A stretch of DNA of 35,778 nt from IMG/VR virus record IMGVR_UViG_3300042327_000470, positions 1 to 35,778 of that record, one strand, 5' to 3'. The notes beneath the pieces are model-generated. The model was not told where the DNA came from, made no database searches, and saw only the letters and a program-made list of their open reading frames with translations. The stretch comes from a virus. Positions within the stretch are counted from its first letter, which is position 1, and the number at the start of each line of letters is the position of its first letter. This document shows positions 1 through 7,819 of the stretch, one piece after another. Made by a program: the position numbers and the translations under genes.

Positions 1-2
1 TG

Positions 3-368
3 TGGGGATGCAAAACAGAATCTGCATCAAGAAGTGTTTACCCATATAAACCCATAAATACAAAAACTTACTTAACGGCAAGTTGTATGGGATTGATAAA
101 TGATGGTGAATTTTATTTTGATGAAAATTTTAAAGTAAAGGAGGATTACGAAATATGTTTAAGACACATTGTTAAATATGGAGGAATTTTAGGCATTAGG
201 TACTTTCATTGGGAAAATGAGCATTGGTCAACAGAGGGAGGTTGTAAAGATTATAGAACTGTTGAGATTGAAAAAGATGCCATAAAAAGATTGATACAAA
301 TGTATCCAGGCATGATTAGAAGTGCAAAAATGAATAAAAATGAATTTACAATTCAATTAAATTTATAA
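3..368 (+). CDS. C-terminal part of a possible phage glycosyltransferase (5'-truncated)
   Basis: The frame is open from the left edge of the window (first full codon at 3) through the ATG at 87 to the stop at 368, so the gene very likely begins outside the window and 87 is an internal Met. Visible features are an ESASRSVYPY stretch, FDENFKVKEDYEICLRHI and a GGCKDYRT segment after an aromatic HWENEHW patch. From memory this resembles the C-terminal half of phage TET-associated-type glycosyltransferases (KEDY plus a GG/R-rich region), enzymes thought to glycosylate modified phage DNA or other acceptors. That assignment is recall, not a search. It sits directly before the packaging genes. It could equally be an unrelated conserved phage protein. 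Confidence 0.5.
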   Translation, partial: WGCKTESASRSVYPYKPINTKTYLTASCMGLINDGEFYFDENFKVKEDYEICLRHIVKYGGILGIRYFHWENEHWSTEGGCKDYRTVEIEKDAIKRLIQMYPGMIRSAKMNKNEFTIQLNL

Positions 369-381
369 TAAAATATAAATC

Positions 382-597
382 ATGTTTCAAGAATTAGGTT
401 ATTTTAAAGAGTTTTACAAAGAAGGAAAATTAATAGGAATTGTAAATTGTGAAAAAGACAGAGAAGAAGTGGGGTATAACGGAAGGCAAAAGGAAATTAT
501 AAAGAAAGATATAATGCTAACAAATAAGAAAAAAGTAAAAGCAAATGTTGAATATTTGACAATTTTATATCCACTTTGCGGAAGAATAAATAAATAG
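382..597 (+). CDS. Small conserved phage protein, function unknown
   Basis: A 71-residue protein starting 13 nt after the previous stop and ending 2 nt before the terminase small subunit start, so it is probably co-transcribed with packaging genes. It begins with MFQELGYFKEFY, has a Lys-rich middle, and ends in TILYPLCGRINK. No signal peptide, membrane segment or catalytic motif is visible. I do not recognise a function. An 80-codon frame on the opposite strand covers the same bases but lacks any supporting context. Confidence 0.65.
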   Translation: MFQELGYFKEFYKEGKLIGIVNCEKDREEVGYNGRQKEIIKKDIMLTNKKKVKANVEYLTILYPLCGRINK

Positions 598-599
598 TA

Positions 600-977
600 A
601 TGGCATACGACAAAGTAAAAATATTTGAACAAGCCAAAGAAATGATAGTAAAGCACAAGCTTTTCTTTGTCGAAGATATTGTGGCTTTTTTACCTATTGC
701 TAAAAAAACATTTTATGAGTATTTCCCTATTGAAAGTGACGAAAGTAACGAACTAAAAGAACTTTTAGAAACTAACAGAGTAGAATTAAAAGTGTCAATG
801 CGGTCTAAATGGTATAAATCAAACGCTCCAGCCTTACAGATGGCATTAATGAAATTGATAGCAAACCCAGAGGAACTTCGCAAGCTATCAATGACACACC
901 AAGCAGTAGAAAAGTTTGAAACACCTATATTTAACGGCTTAGATTTAGATGTTACAGAGGACAACAGCACAGATTAA
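600..977 (+). CDS. terS: Terminase small subunit (DNA-packaging recognition protein)
   Basis: This 125-residue protein lies immediately upstream of, and overlaps by 29 nt, the large terminase. The N-terminal half (about residues 5-50, FEQAKEMIVKHKLFFVEDIVAFL, then AKKTFYEYFP) has the helix-turn-helix look expected for a small terminase that binds the packaging site. The middle (MRSKWYKSNAPALQMALMKLIA) resembles the oligomerisation helices of small terminases in Bacteroidota phages, and the C-terminus is acidic, as expected for contact with the large subunit. The role is to recognise phage DNA and load it on the TerL motor. Identification rests on position, size and remembered family style, since small terminases diverge strongly. 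Confidence 0.8.
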   Translation: MAYDKVKIFEQAKEMIVKHKLFFVEDIVAFLPIAKKTFYEYFPIESDESNELKELLETNRVELKVSMRSKWYKSNAPALQMALMKLIANPEELRKLSMTHQAVEKFETPIFNGLDLDVTEDNSTD

Positions 978-2115
978 GATTGCCAGCCTTAGAAAAAGAA
1001 TAAGGATAGTGCAGGGCGGAACCTCCGCATCAAAGACATTTAGCATTATTCCGATGCTTATAACTTATGCAAGTGTAAAAGCAAACTCGGAAATATCAAT
1101 AGTTTCTGAATCCATACCACACCTAAAAAGAGGTGCAATAAAAGACTTTGTTAAAATTATGCAGATGACAGGAAACTGGAATGATGCAAGTTTTAATAAG
1201 TCCGACATGAAGTACAAGTTTGCCAACGGTTCTTATATCGAATTTTTTAGCGTTGACCAGCCCGACAAATTAAGAGGAGCAAGAAGGCACGTTCTCTTTA
1301 TTAATGAATGCAATAATGTTCCTTTTGATGCTTACCTACAATTAAGCATAAGAACATCAAAGTTTATTTATTTAGATTACAATCCGAGTAATGAGTTCTG
1401 GGTGCATACGGAACTAATGCAAGACAAGGATGTGGACTTTATTATTTTGACCTACAAAGACAATGAAGCTTTAGACCAATCTATTATAACTCAAATCGAG
1501 AAAGCCCGGGACAAAGCTAAAACTTCAAAGTATTGGGAGAATTGGTGGAATGTTTATGGGCTTGGTTTGGTGGGCAGTATGGATGGCGTAATATTTAGCA
1601 ATTGGCAGCAAATTGATTCTATTCCAAAAGAAGCCAAATTATTCAGTTATGGCATGGACTTTGGATTTACAAATGATCCGACAACATTAGTAGCAGTTTA
1701 CCGGTACGACAATAAATTAATCATAGATGAATTAATATATCAAACAGGTTTACTTAATTCTGATATAATAAGGCATTGCAAAGGTTTGGAAGATAAAACC
1801 GTTTACATTACGGCGGATAGTGCAGAGCCGAAAAGTATTGAGGAAATAAAGCGAGCAGGCATTTATATTAAGGCGGCAAACAAGGGCAAGGATTCGATTA
1901 ATCATGGAATTGATATATTACAACAGCATGATATATTAATAACGTCTAAGAGCGTTAATTTAATAAAGGAGTTTAGGAATTACACATGGGATGCTGATAA
2001 AGCAGGCAATAAATTAAATAAACCGATTGATGCGTACAATCATGGAATTGATGCATTGAGGTATGCCTGTGAAGGTTTAAGCGTTCCAAAATTCAACCTT
2101 TGGGATATTTCGTAA
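949..2115 (+). CDS. terL: Terminase large subunit (packaging ATPase and nuclease)
   Basis: A 388-residue motor protein that pumps DNA into the prohead and cuts it. The ATPase domain has a Walker A variant GGTSASKT (residues 23-30), a Walker B VLFINE (115-120) in which the usual Asp before the catalytic Glu120 is Asn, and a coupling motif LDYNPS near 142-147. The C-terminal RNase H-like nuclease shows the expected acidic residues in GMDFGFTNDPT (about 235-245), ITADSAEPKS, and HGIDALRYA near the end. The start at 949 lies inside terS; it places TTAQIKI-rich residues before the P-loop as in relatives I recall. The portal follows after 33 nt. Length is slightly short for the family but all motifs are present. 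Confidence 0.96.
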   Translation: MLQRTTAQIKIASLRKRIRIVQGGTSASKTFSIIPMLITYASVKANSEISIVSESIPHLKRGAIKDFVKIMQMTGNWNDASFNKSDMKYKFANGSYIEFFSVDQPDKLRGARRHVLFINECNNVPFDAYLQLSIRTSKFIYLDYNPSNEFWVHTELMQDKDVDFIILTYKDNEALDQSIITQIEKARDKAKTSKYWENWWNVYGLGLVGSMDGVIFSNWQQIDSIPKEAKLFSYGMDFGFTNDPTTLVAVYRYDNKLIIDELIYQTGLLNSDIIRHCKGLEDKTVYITADSAEPKSIEEIKRAGIYIKAANKGKDSINHGIDILQQHDILITSKSVNLIKEFRNYTWDADKAGNKLNKPIDAYNHGIDALRYACEGLSVPKFNLWDIS

Positions 2116-2148
2116 ATAAATTATACATTTGCATTTAAAACATTAATT

Positions 2149-3537
2149 ATGGGGGCTTTAAAGTGGTTAGGGTTAAATAGAATAAAGGCTATTGAGGTGC
2201 AAGACCCGCAAGTGGTCAAAATTGTTTATAACGGAGATTTTGGCGGTTATAGACCTTTGGTTTATTTCGGAGACGAAACTCAAATATACATAGACCAAGG
2301 ATTCTTAGGCAATCACGTTATATTTACCATTACAGACTGGGTTGCTCGTAAAATGGCATCAGTTAGCCCGATAGTGTACAGGATAAAGAACAAGACTGCA
2401 TTAAAGCAATACAAAGCCTATCAGTCCAATTTTAATGTTAAGAATATTGCCAAAATTAATGAGTTAAAGAAAAAAGCATTTGAAACGGTAGAACTGGAGG
2501 ATCACCCACTCGTTGAATTGCTTAATAAGCCAAACCCGACACAAAGCTGGGATGAGTTTGTTTACGGATATTTAGTTTACAAAAAGTTTGTGGGTAGATG
2601 TTTTATCAAAGGTTCAAGGGTAGAGAATAGTGTTAGAACAAAAGGATTTCAGCAGATATACTTACTACCTGCCCAGCACATAATTTCTGAATCAGGAGAA
2701 GGAGCAACAGTAATAGCCAACTATGCAGACAAAAGACAACCGCTTAATAAGATAGCGACAGAGGAAGTTTGTGTAATTAAAACCTTTTCGCCAGTTGCTG
2801 GAGGCTTTGATGGTACTTCGATATTTAAGTCAGCCCGAAAGTTATTGCAAAAATCTTCGGATGCATTGGACGCAGAAACTGAAACCATGCAGAACAGGGG
2901 TGCAAAGAAAATAGTATTTCCAAATCTTACACCAGACCAGCTTAGTTCTATAAGTATGCCCAGCGATAGCCAAGAGAGCAACGCAAACGAGAAGCTAAGG
3001 AAAACTATTAAGGAAGCAGGAAACGGAGGCATAGCGTTAAATTCTATTCCTTTGGGGTCACTTGACCTTGGTTTAAGTCCAATCGATTTAAATATACTTG
3101 CATCAAAGAGCGTTGATGATAAAGCTTGGTGCAGTTTGTTTCATGTAAACTCAATGGTGGTGCTTAATGACCACGAATCGGCAAGTTACGACACAATGCA
3201 ACAGGGCAAAGTTTCAAGCGTAACAGATGGCGTAATACCAGAACTTGAAGCATTAAAGAACGGATTAAATTCGTGGTTATGCCCAAGTTATGGCGAAGAC
3301 CTTTATATTGATTTTGATTACACAGAGTTTCCGGAGATGTACGAGGAACTGTTTAAGGTTGCTGAAAGGTTGATGAAAACAGAATCGGTAACTATTAATG
3401 AAATCAGAGAAGTAATCAAGTATGATGCCTATACAGGTGAAAACGCAGACAAGATTTTAGTTTCCGGTAGCAAAAAGATTCTTGATGATATTATGTTTGA
3501 TTTGCCACAGGTACAAGGTTCTAATCTAAATCTATGA
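2149..3537 (+). CDS. Portal protein
   Basis: A 462-residue protein in the position expected for the portal, directly after TerL. It would form the dodecameric ring at one capsid vertex through which DNA enters and leaves and to which TerL and the connectors dock. Recognisable features are the N-terminal membrane-like VIFTITDWVARKMASV segment, the HPLVELLNKPNPTQSW motif (about residues 120-135) typical of HK97/SPP1-like portals, the following helix FVYGYLVYKKFVGRCFIKG, and a C-terminal helical region with an Asp-rich turn (DLYIDFDYTEFPE). It overlaps the next gene by 4 nt (ATGA at 3534), consistent with translational coupling. Confidence 0.93.
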   Translation: MGALKWLGLNRIKAIEVQDPQVVKIVYNGDFGGYRPLVYFGDETQIYIDQGFLGNHVIFTITDWVARKMASVSPIVYRIKNKTALKQYKAYQSNFNVKNIAKINELKKKAFETVELEDHPLVELLNKPNPTQSWDEFVYGYLVYKKFVGRCFIKGSRVENSVRTKGFQQIYLLPAQHIISESGEGATVIANYADKRQPLNKIATEEVCVIKTFSPVAGGFDGTSIFKSARKLLQKSSDALDAETETMQNRGAKKIVFPNLTPDQLSSISMPSDSQESNANEKLRKTIKEAGNGGIALNSIPLGSLDLGLSPIDLNILASKSVDDKAWCSLFHVNSMVVLNDHESASYDTMQQGKVSSVTDGVIPELEALKNGLNSWLCPSYGEDLYIDFDYTEFPEMYEELFKVAERLMKTESVTINEIREVIKYDAYTGENADKILVSGSKKILDDIMFDLPQVQGSNLNL

Positions 3538-4433
3538 CCAAGCAGGAGAAAGTATTATTATCAAAGGCAATTCAAAGGGAACTTATTAAAGTAGAAAAAA
3601 AAGGTTATAGAATCTTTTACAATGCTTTAAAAGAATCAGCCGAAAGAGTAATGCCATATTACGAACAGAGGGGCGTAATGGACACCTTATTTTCTTTAAA
3701 TGTACTTTTAGATACAGAGCCAATTGCAAAGGCTTATGAAGAGTTTTATTCACAAGCAATGACCAGCTTATTAGTTTCTAATCTTAGGATAATGATTAGA
3801 CAAGTTGGGGGCAAATTGAACAAAGATGCTATTCAAGATATTAATATTGGTTTCAGAAGTGAAGAGATAATTGCACAGACAGCGGAGGAGGCTAAAAAAA
3901 TGGGGCTGGGTGCAAACATTGTAAAAATCAATGATTACACCCGGGCGTTAATTAAAAAAGAAATTGAAGATGGCTTGGCGTTAAACCTAACAAAAGACCA
4001 GATAGCCCGAAACATCAAGAAAGTTACAGAAGGCACTATTTCAAAGATGAGAGCGTTACGGATAGCAAGAACGGAAACCACACATGCCAATAGTAAATCC
4101 ACCAAAATATTATCAAACGGAATCCCGTTTAAGCAGAACAAGATTTGGATTCCACGACTTGATGGCAGGGAAAGACCAGAACATGGGGCAATGATGGGTA
4201 AGCCTGCAATACCAAAGAACGAATTGTTTTTAGTTGGTGGTGAATATTTAGAATATCCGGGTGATCCGAATCATGGTGCATCGGCTTCTAATAATGTTAA
4301 TTGCAGGTGTAGCGTTCATTACATACCAATAGCACCAACGGAAGAGGAACAGGCAATAACAGAAAGACCAAGTATTTTAAATTATCTTAGAAATCTACTT
4401 AAAGGACTGCTGTTAAAAATAATTTTAAATTAA
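3534..4433 (+). CDS. Mu gpF-like minor head (head morphogenesis) protein
   Basis: A 299-residue protein with the signature of the phage Mu F / SPP1 gp7 family: a helical N-terminal part, then RIARTETTHANSKSTK (about residues 173-190), a KIWIPRLDGRERPEH segment containing the family Asp-Arg-His pattern, and a terminal NCRCSVHY (about 255-262). Members are minor capsid proteins that associate with the portal during head assembly. The gene is translationally coupled to the portal (ATGA). The C-terminus is hydrophobic and basic (LLKGLLLKIILN). The next plus-strand gene starts 354 nt later, past an oppositely oriented gene. Confidence 0.9.
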   Translation: MTKQEKVLLSKAIQRELIKVEKKGYRIFYNALKESAERVMPYYEQRGVMDTLFSLNVLLDTEPIAKAYEEFYSQAMTSLLVSNLRIMIRQVGGKLNKDAIQDINIGFRSEEIIAQTAEEAKKMGLGANIVKINDYTRALIKKEIEDGLALNLTKDQIARNIKKVTEGTISKMRALRIARTETTHANSKSTKILSNGIPFKQNKIWIPRLDGRERPEHGAMMGKPAIPKNELFLVGGEYLEYPGDPNHGASASNNVNCRCSVHYIPIAPTEEEQAITERPSILNYLRNLLKGLLLKIILN

Positions 4434-4448
4434 GCGTTTTTTTATGCA

Positions 4449-4478
4449 CAAAAAAAACTACCGACAAAGTCAGTAGTT
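4449..4478 (-). terminator. Rho-independent terminator of the minus-strand HTH gene
   Basis: On the minus strand AACTAC at 4478-4473 pairs with GTAGTT at 4461-4456, with inner GAC/GTC pairs around a TTT loop and one mismatch, and is followed by a run of seven T (4457-4451). The T tract lies only on the minus-strand side, so this ends transcription of the minus-strand gene, whose stop codon is about 26 nt upstream. Confidence 0.8.
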
Positions 4479-4503
4479 ATTAAATTTACCTTAACAATTA
4501 AAA

Positions 4504-4683
4504 CTATTTTTCCAACCTATTACTTCTTTTCACCTGCCCAAGAGTTACCATTTCCTTTGGTTTCTTTCCATAATGCAATCTCGCATTCTTACAGTAACGT
4601 TTTGCTGTATTAATGGCAATATCGAAGTAATCAGCAACCTGCTGGGATGTCACCGTTTTATCTTCTCTTTCTTCTTGGGTCAT
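4504..4683 (-). CDS. Small helix-turn-helix DNA-binding protein, lone minus-strand gene
   Basis: A 59-residue protein on the minus strand, beginning MTQEEREDK and ending KRSNRLEK. The core VTSQQVADYFDIAINTAKRY fits a helix-turn-helix: a QQVADYF first helix, a turn, and an AINTAKRYCK recognition helix, followed by a basic stretch. It would bind DNA as a small regulator or excisionase-like protein; the target is unknown. It is the only convincing minus-strand gene in the window and sits inside the head operon. It has its own promoter (boxes at 4713-4706 and 4737-4734) and its own terminator, and points away from the protease gene across a 104-nt region with an inverted repeat, so control of that region is a reasonable inference. 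Its self-contained form suggests later insertion as a moron. Confidence 0.82.
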   Translation of the reverse strand: MTQEEREDKTVTSQQVADYFDIAINTAKRYCKNARLHYGKKPKEMVTLGQVKRSNRLEK

Positions 4684-4705
4684 ACTTTTAAGAAAACTTA
4701 AAGTA

Positions 4706-4737
4706 CAAAAATAGCAATTTAGGAATCGCTACACAAA
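4706..4737 (-). promoter_or_regulatory. Bacteroidota-type promoter for the minus-strand HTH gene
   Basis: Reading the minus strand, TTTG (4737-4734) is followed after exactly 20 nt by TATTTTTG (4713-4706), a full match to the TAnnTTTG -7 box. The spacing is the one known for Bacteroides/Flavobacterium housekeeping promoters. The start codon lies 22 nt beyond the -7 box. Confidence 0.75.
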
Positions 4738-4768
4738 TTAAACTATTCCTTTTGTCGTTTTTTGTGTA
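4730..4768. repeat. 8-bp inverted repeat between divergent promoters (candidate operator)
   Basis: TACACAAA at 4730-4737 is the exact reverse complement of TTTGTGTA at 4761-4768, with a 23-nt spacer. CACAAA occurs again at 4783-4788, overlapping the protease start codon. The left arm covers the -33 box of the minus-strand promoter. The arrangement fits an operator for a small DNA-binding protein, most simply the adjacent HTH protein, but binding is inferred. Confidence 0.5.
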
Positions 4769-4782
4769 AATATTTTTTTTTG
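4751..4782 (+). promoter_or_regulatory. Possible promoter for protease/capsid genes
   Basis: TTTG at 4751-4754 is followed after 20 nt by TTTTTTTG (4775-4782), one base off TAnnTTTG. It lies 5 nt before the protease ATG, so a transcript would be nearly leaderless. The T-rich context makes chance matches easy, hence low confidence. Confidence 0.35.
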
Positions 4783-4787
4783 CACAA

Positions 4788-5534
4788 ATGAAAAGTAAAG
4801 GTATAAATGGTGATATTCTTGATTTATCAGGGCGGACAGTAGTAGCCTATGTGTCTAAGTTTGGTAATATAGACTTGGATGGTGACATGATAATGAAAGG
4901 AGCATACACTAGATCCATTAATGCCAGAGGCAAAAGCGGAACAGATGAACTTTTCCATTTAAGTAATCACAGACCTTCACCCGAATTTGTTTTATCCAAG
5001 CCAGAGTTTGAAGAAGATTCATTTGGTTTAAAAATGACTTCTAAAATAGTAGATACAACACATGGCAATGATATTCTAAAATTATACCAAGCAGGATTAG
5101 TTTCTCAGCATTCTGTAATGTTTTCAGTTCCAAAAGACAAATGGGAAACAAAGAAGTCAGGAGACGGAACAGAATACACATCAATAACAGAAGCTAAACT
5201 GTACGAAGGTTCAACAGTAGTATGGGGTGCAAATCCAGAAACACCAACAGTAGAGTTGAAGTCGTTGTACAAAAGCCATTTTGACAATAACATAATTACA
5301 GCATTTGAAAGAATGCAAAAGCTAACTAAGGCATTAAAAAAGGGAACGTTTACGGATGAGATGTTTCCATTATTGGAGTTACAGTTAGAGTTCACAAAGA
5401 ATTTTATACTTGAAGAAATTGAAGCAATTAAAAGCACTCAGACCGTAAAAGCACCTGAATCGCTTAAAACAGCGGAGGTTTCTAAAGATGAATCAATAGT
5501 TAAATTTTTAAAAGAATTAAATAAAGAATTATAA
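4788..5534 (+). CDS. Prohead protease, HK97 family (S78)
   Basis: A 248-residue serine protease that cleaves capsid N-termini during head maturation. The N-terminus matches the family: VVAYVSKFGNIDLDGDMIMKGAY (residues 18-40), a catalytic His in the HLSNHRP segment (most likely His61), and the nucleophile in SQHSVMF (Ser109). After about residue 165 comes a Lys/Glu-rich helical tail that may help scaffolding. It is the first gene of the capsid pair and overlaps the capsid gene by one base (TAATG). It starts downstream of the divergent regulatory region, so this unit may have its own promoter in addition to read-through from upstream. Confidence 0.93.
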   Translation: MKSKGINGDILDLSGRTVVAYVSKFGNIDLDGDMIMKGAYTRSINARGKSGTDELFHLSNHRPSPEFVLSKPEFEEDSFGLKMTSKIVDTTHGNDILKLYQAGLVSQHSVMFSVPKDKWETKKSGDGTEYTSITEAKLYEGSTVVWGANPETPTVELKSLYKSHFDNNIITAFERMQKLTKALKKGTFTDEMFPLLELQLEFTKNFILEEIEAIKSTQTVKAPESLKTAEVSKDESIVKFLKELNKEL

Positions 5535-6787
5535 TGAGCGAAGAATTAAATTCAGCAAAAACAGAATTGCTTGAAAAGGTAAAAGGTTTGGTAGAGAAAG
5601 CCAAAGGAGACGCCACAAACGATGCTAGTGCAAAGATTGAAGCTAAAGCGGTGGAATTGGCTGCAAAGATTGAGAAGTCGGCTGACAAGGCAGAATTTGA
5701 CAGTTTTAAGGATGCCATTGCAAAACAAGTAGATGCTTTGGAATTGAAATTGAAGAACAATGCAGAAAGCAAGACAAAAGAAGTTGTTTCTATTAAGCAA
5801 GCGATTTTAAACTCTATTGAAGAGCAAAGAGAATCAATAGACAGAATCGTTAAATCTGATGGCAAGCAAACAGAGCCGTTGTATTTGAAAGCTGCAGTGA
5901 CAATGGGTCTTGATAACACCATTGAAGCAGGTACAACTTTCCAAACGATTACGCAAAACACAGGTATTGTTTCTGTAATCAGACAAAGACAAGAAAGATA
6001 TTTGGCGAACGTTTCGGTGGGTTCAACAACAGCAAAACACGCTCTTTGGGTTGAAGAAGAAGATGCACAAGGTAACCCAATCTTTATCGGTGAAGGAGAT
6101 ACCAAAACGCAATTATCTGTTCTTTACAAAGAGAAGACAATGCCGGTAGGTAAAATTGCTGTTTACGGTAAAGTTACAACAGAGATGTTGGCAGATGCTG
6201 GGCAGTTGGCTTCATACGTTCAAAACAACTTGTTAAAAAGAGTTTCAGTAGTAACTGAAAACCAACTATTGACTGGCGATGGTACAGGTGATAATTTGAA
6301 AGGTTTGAAGACTTATGCAACTACTTTCAGTGCCGGTGCTTTGGCTTTGGCGGTTGATAATGCCAACGAGTTTGACGTATTAAACGCAATGGCTTTGCAG
6401 GTTGAGATTGCTAACGGTATTCCAACAGCGGTGTTTGTACACCCGAGCACAATAGCGAAAATGAAAACTTTAAAGTCAAGCTCAAACGAGCCACTTTACA
6501 AGCAGTACACAGATTTCGCTGGTGACATGGTTATCTATGGCATGAGGGTAATTGCAACAACAGCGGTAACTGCTGGAGAGTTTATCGGTGGTGATACTTC
6601 GGTGGCTAACGTATTGTTCAGAGAAGGTCTTTCAATTCAGATAGGCATGGATGGTAACGACTTTACGCAAAACAAGAAAACTATTCTTGTAGAGCAAAGA
6701 TTGGTACAATTCGTATCTGCAAACGATACACCGGTAATTGTAAAAGGTGTATTTAGCACCGCAAAAGCTGCACTCGAAACTGCTTGA
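5534..6787 (+). CDS. Major capsid protein, HK97 fold
   Basis: A 417-residue capsid protein. Residues 1 to about 105 form a Lys/Glu/Ala-rich coiled-coil region resembling the HK97 delta (scaffolding) domain, expected to be removed by the upstream protease. The mature part begins near GKQTEPLYLKAAVTMG and contains typical elements: TTFQTITQNTGIVSVI, the extended-loop region HALWVEEEDAQGNPIF, the spine-helix segment VTTEMLADAGQLASYV, and LLTGDGTGDNLKG. The C-terminal NKKTILVEQRLVQFV strand region is also usual. A strong hairpin terminator follows the stop codon within 10 nt, which would enrich for transcripts ending at this highly expressed gene. Confidence 0.95.
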   Translation: MSEELNSAKTELLEKVKGLVEKAKGDATNDASAKIEAKAVELAAKIEKSADKAEFDSFKDAIAKQVDALELKLKNNAESKTKEVVSIKQAILNSIEEQRESIDRIVKSDGKQTEPLYLKAAVTMGLDNTIEAGTTFQTITQNTGIVSVIRQRQERYLANVSVGSTTAKHALWVEEEDAQGNPIFIGEGDTKTQLSVLYKEKTMPVGKIAVYGKVTTEMLADAGQLASYVQNNLLKRVSVVTENQLLTGDGTGDNLKGLKTYATTFSAGALALAVDNANEFDVLNAMALQVEIANGIPTAVFVHPSTIAKMKTLKSSSNEPLYKQYTDFAGDMVIYGMRVIATTAVTAGEFIGGDTSVANVLFREGLSIQIGMDGNDFTQNKKTILVEQRLVQFVSANDTPVIVKGVFSTAKAALETA

Positions 6788-6796
6788 TCATAACAC

Positions 6797-6826
6797 AAGG
6801 GGAGGATTAATTTCCTCCCTTTTTTA
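6797..6826 (+). terminator. Rho-independent terminator after the capsid gene
   Basis: GGGAGGA (6800-6806) and TCCTCCC (6813-6819) form a perfect 7-bp stem with a 6-nt loop, followed by seven T (6820-6826); flanking A/T bases can extend it. The gene order continues on the same strand, so it is probably a partial terminator setting capsid-to-connector ratio, or a 3' end that protects capsid mRNA. Confidence 0.88.
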
Positions 6827-6837
6827 AAATTTAAAAT

Positions 6838-6984
6838 ATGTTTGAAGTAAAAAAAGAATTTAACGGTTACAAGGTAGGAGACAAAGTAAATTTTAAGTCT
6901 TACACTGCACATGACTTAATTAAAGAGGGGTATATTATCCAAGCAGAAAAAGTAGTCACAAAAGAAAGAAAGCTAACGAAATGA
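6838..6984 (+). CDS. 48-residue head-tail region protein, unknown
   Basis: A short frame beginning MFEVKKEFNGYKVGDKV and ending ERKLTK, with ATGA overlap to the next gene. It includes a GYKVGDKVNF-type small beta segment and an HDLIKEGYI motif. The pattern (KVGD plus a terminal x-x-I-x-x-G segment) resembles tiny proteins found between capsid and connector genes in related phages, and is similar in style to the 60-residue protein at 7816. No function is assignable. The position just after the capsid terminator and the coupling support it as a real gene. Confidence 0.7.
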   Translation: MFEVKKEFNGYKVGDKVNFKSYTAHDLIKEGYIIQAEKVVTKERKLTK

Positions 6985-7502
6985 CAAGGACAATATTAAA
7001 TAGTTGTACACAAACCGAAACAGGCAACGAACTTATTACTTTAAGTGAGGTTAAATATTACTTAGGCATAAGTACTTCTGTTCATGATACACTGTTAGCA
7101 ATATTGTTGGAATCAGCAAGGCAAGAAGTTGGTTTATACATTAAACAGGCATTAGTAACCACGAGCGTAGAGGCTCAATTCGAAAGCGTAAATGAATATT
7201 TTAACTTACCAGTTATACCGTTACAAGGAAGTATTACAGTCGTTGATATGGACAATGCATCGGTTTCTTTTACTGTAGGCGGAGGAAATAATCCAAAGGT
7301 TAAGTTAACATCAGAGGATCCAATCAAAGTGACATACACAGCAGGTTATGCAAGTTTAACTGATAACCTTAAAATGATAGTCATAAAGAAGGTAGGAGAG
7401 GATTTCGAGTTTAGAACAGGCATAACATTAACGACAAGCAATTTACTCCCAAACAACTGGAGAGAATCGGCTTTAAAATATAGAAGTTCATGGCTGATGT
7501 AG
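6981..7502 (+). CDS. Head-tail connector, gp6-like
   Basis: A 173-residue protein with the gp6/YqbG-type head-tail connector pattern: LITLSEVKYYLGIS (residues 19-32), then DTLLAILLESARQEVGLYIKQAL, an alpha-helical motif typical of these ring proteins, and a later VKVTYTAGYASL-like strand region common to the family. It would form a ring beneath the portal. It follows the 48-residue gene with ATGA overlap and overlaps the next gene by 13 nt. Confidence 0.85.
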   Translation: MTRTILNSCTQTETGNELITLSEVKYYLGISTSVHDTLLAILLESARQEVGLYIKQALVTTSVEAQFESVNEYFNLPVIPLQGSITVVDMDNASVSFTVGGGNNPKVKLTSEDPIKVTYTAGYASLTDNLKMIVIKKVGEDFEFRTGITLTTSNLLPNNWRESALKYRSSWLM

Positions 7503-7819
7503 TTTTAAACTTTGGAGACCTTAGAGACCAAATCGGATTTTATACTGTAACACCAACGGCAGACGGTGGCGGAGGTTATACCAGCACAAAAACTTTATCT
7601 TTTGAAATATTGGCTAAAATAGTACCTAATGGCAGGGCTAAGATTGATGGTCAAGGAATACAAATATTTCAGGAAGTTTTTGACGTTTGGATTAGAAACG
7701 AGGTAACGATTAACGATACTATGCTGGTTAGATACAATTCTAAGGATTACAGAATATTATTCGTTGAAAACGTTGAAAATAGAAATAAGATTTTAAAACT
7801 TAGAATTGCAACAAAATGA
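7490..7819 (+). CDS. Head-closure / head-tail joining protein
   Basis: A 109-residue protein in the phage_H_T_join pattern: LRDQIGFYTVTPTADGGGGY near the N-terminus (residues 10-30), an AKIVPNGRAKIDGQG region, then FDVWIRNEVTINDTMLVRY and a YRILFVENVENR segment, corresponding to the beta-barrel core of SPP1 gp16-like stoppers. It would close the connector after packaging. It overlaps both neighbours slightly. Confidence 0.85.
   Translation: MADVVLNFGDLRDQIGFYTVTPTADGGGGYTSTKTLSFEILAKIVPNGRAKIDGQGIQIFQEVFDVWIRNEVTINDTMLVRYNSKDYRILFVENVENRNKILKLRIATK

Noticed and set aside
5500-6105. 201-codon open frame on the minus strand over the capsid gene
   Set aside because: Ser/Phe/Leu-rich shadow of a Lys/Glu/Ala-rich coiled-coil coding sequence; no promoter or motif.
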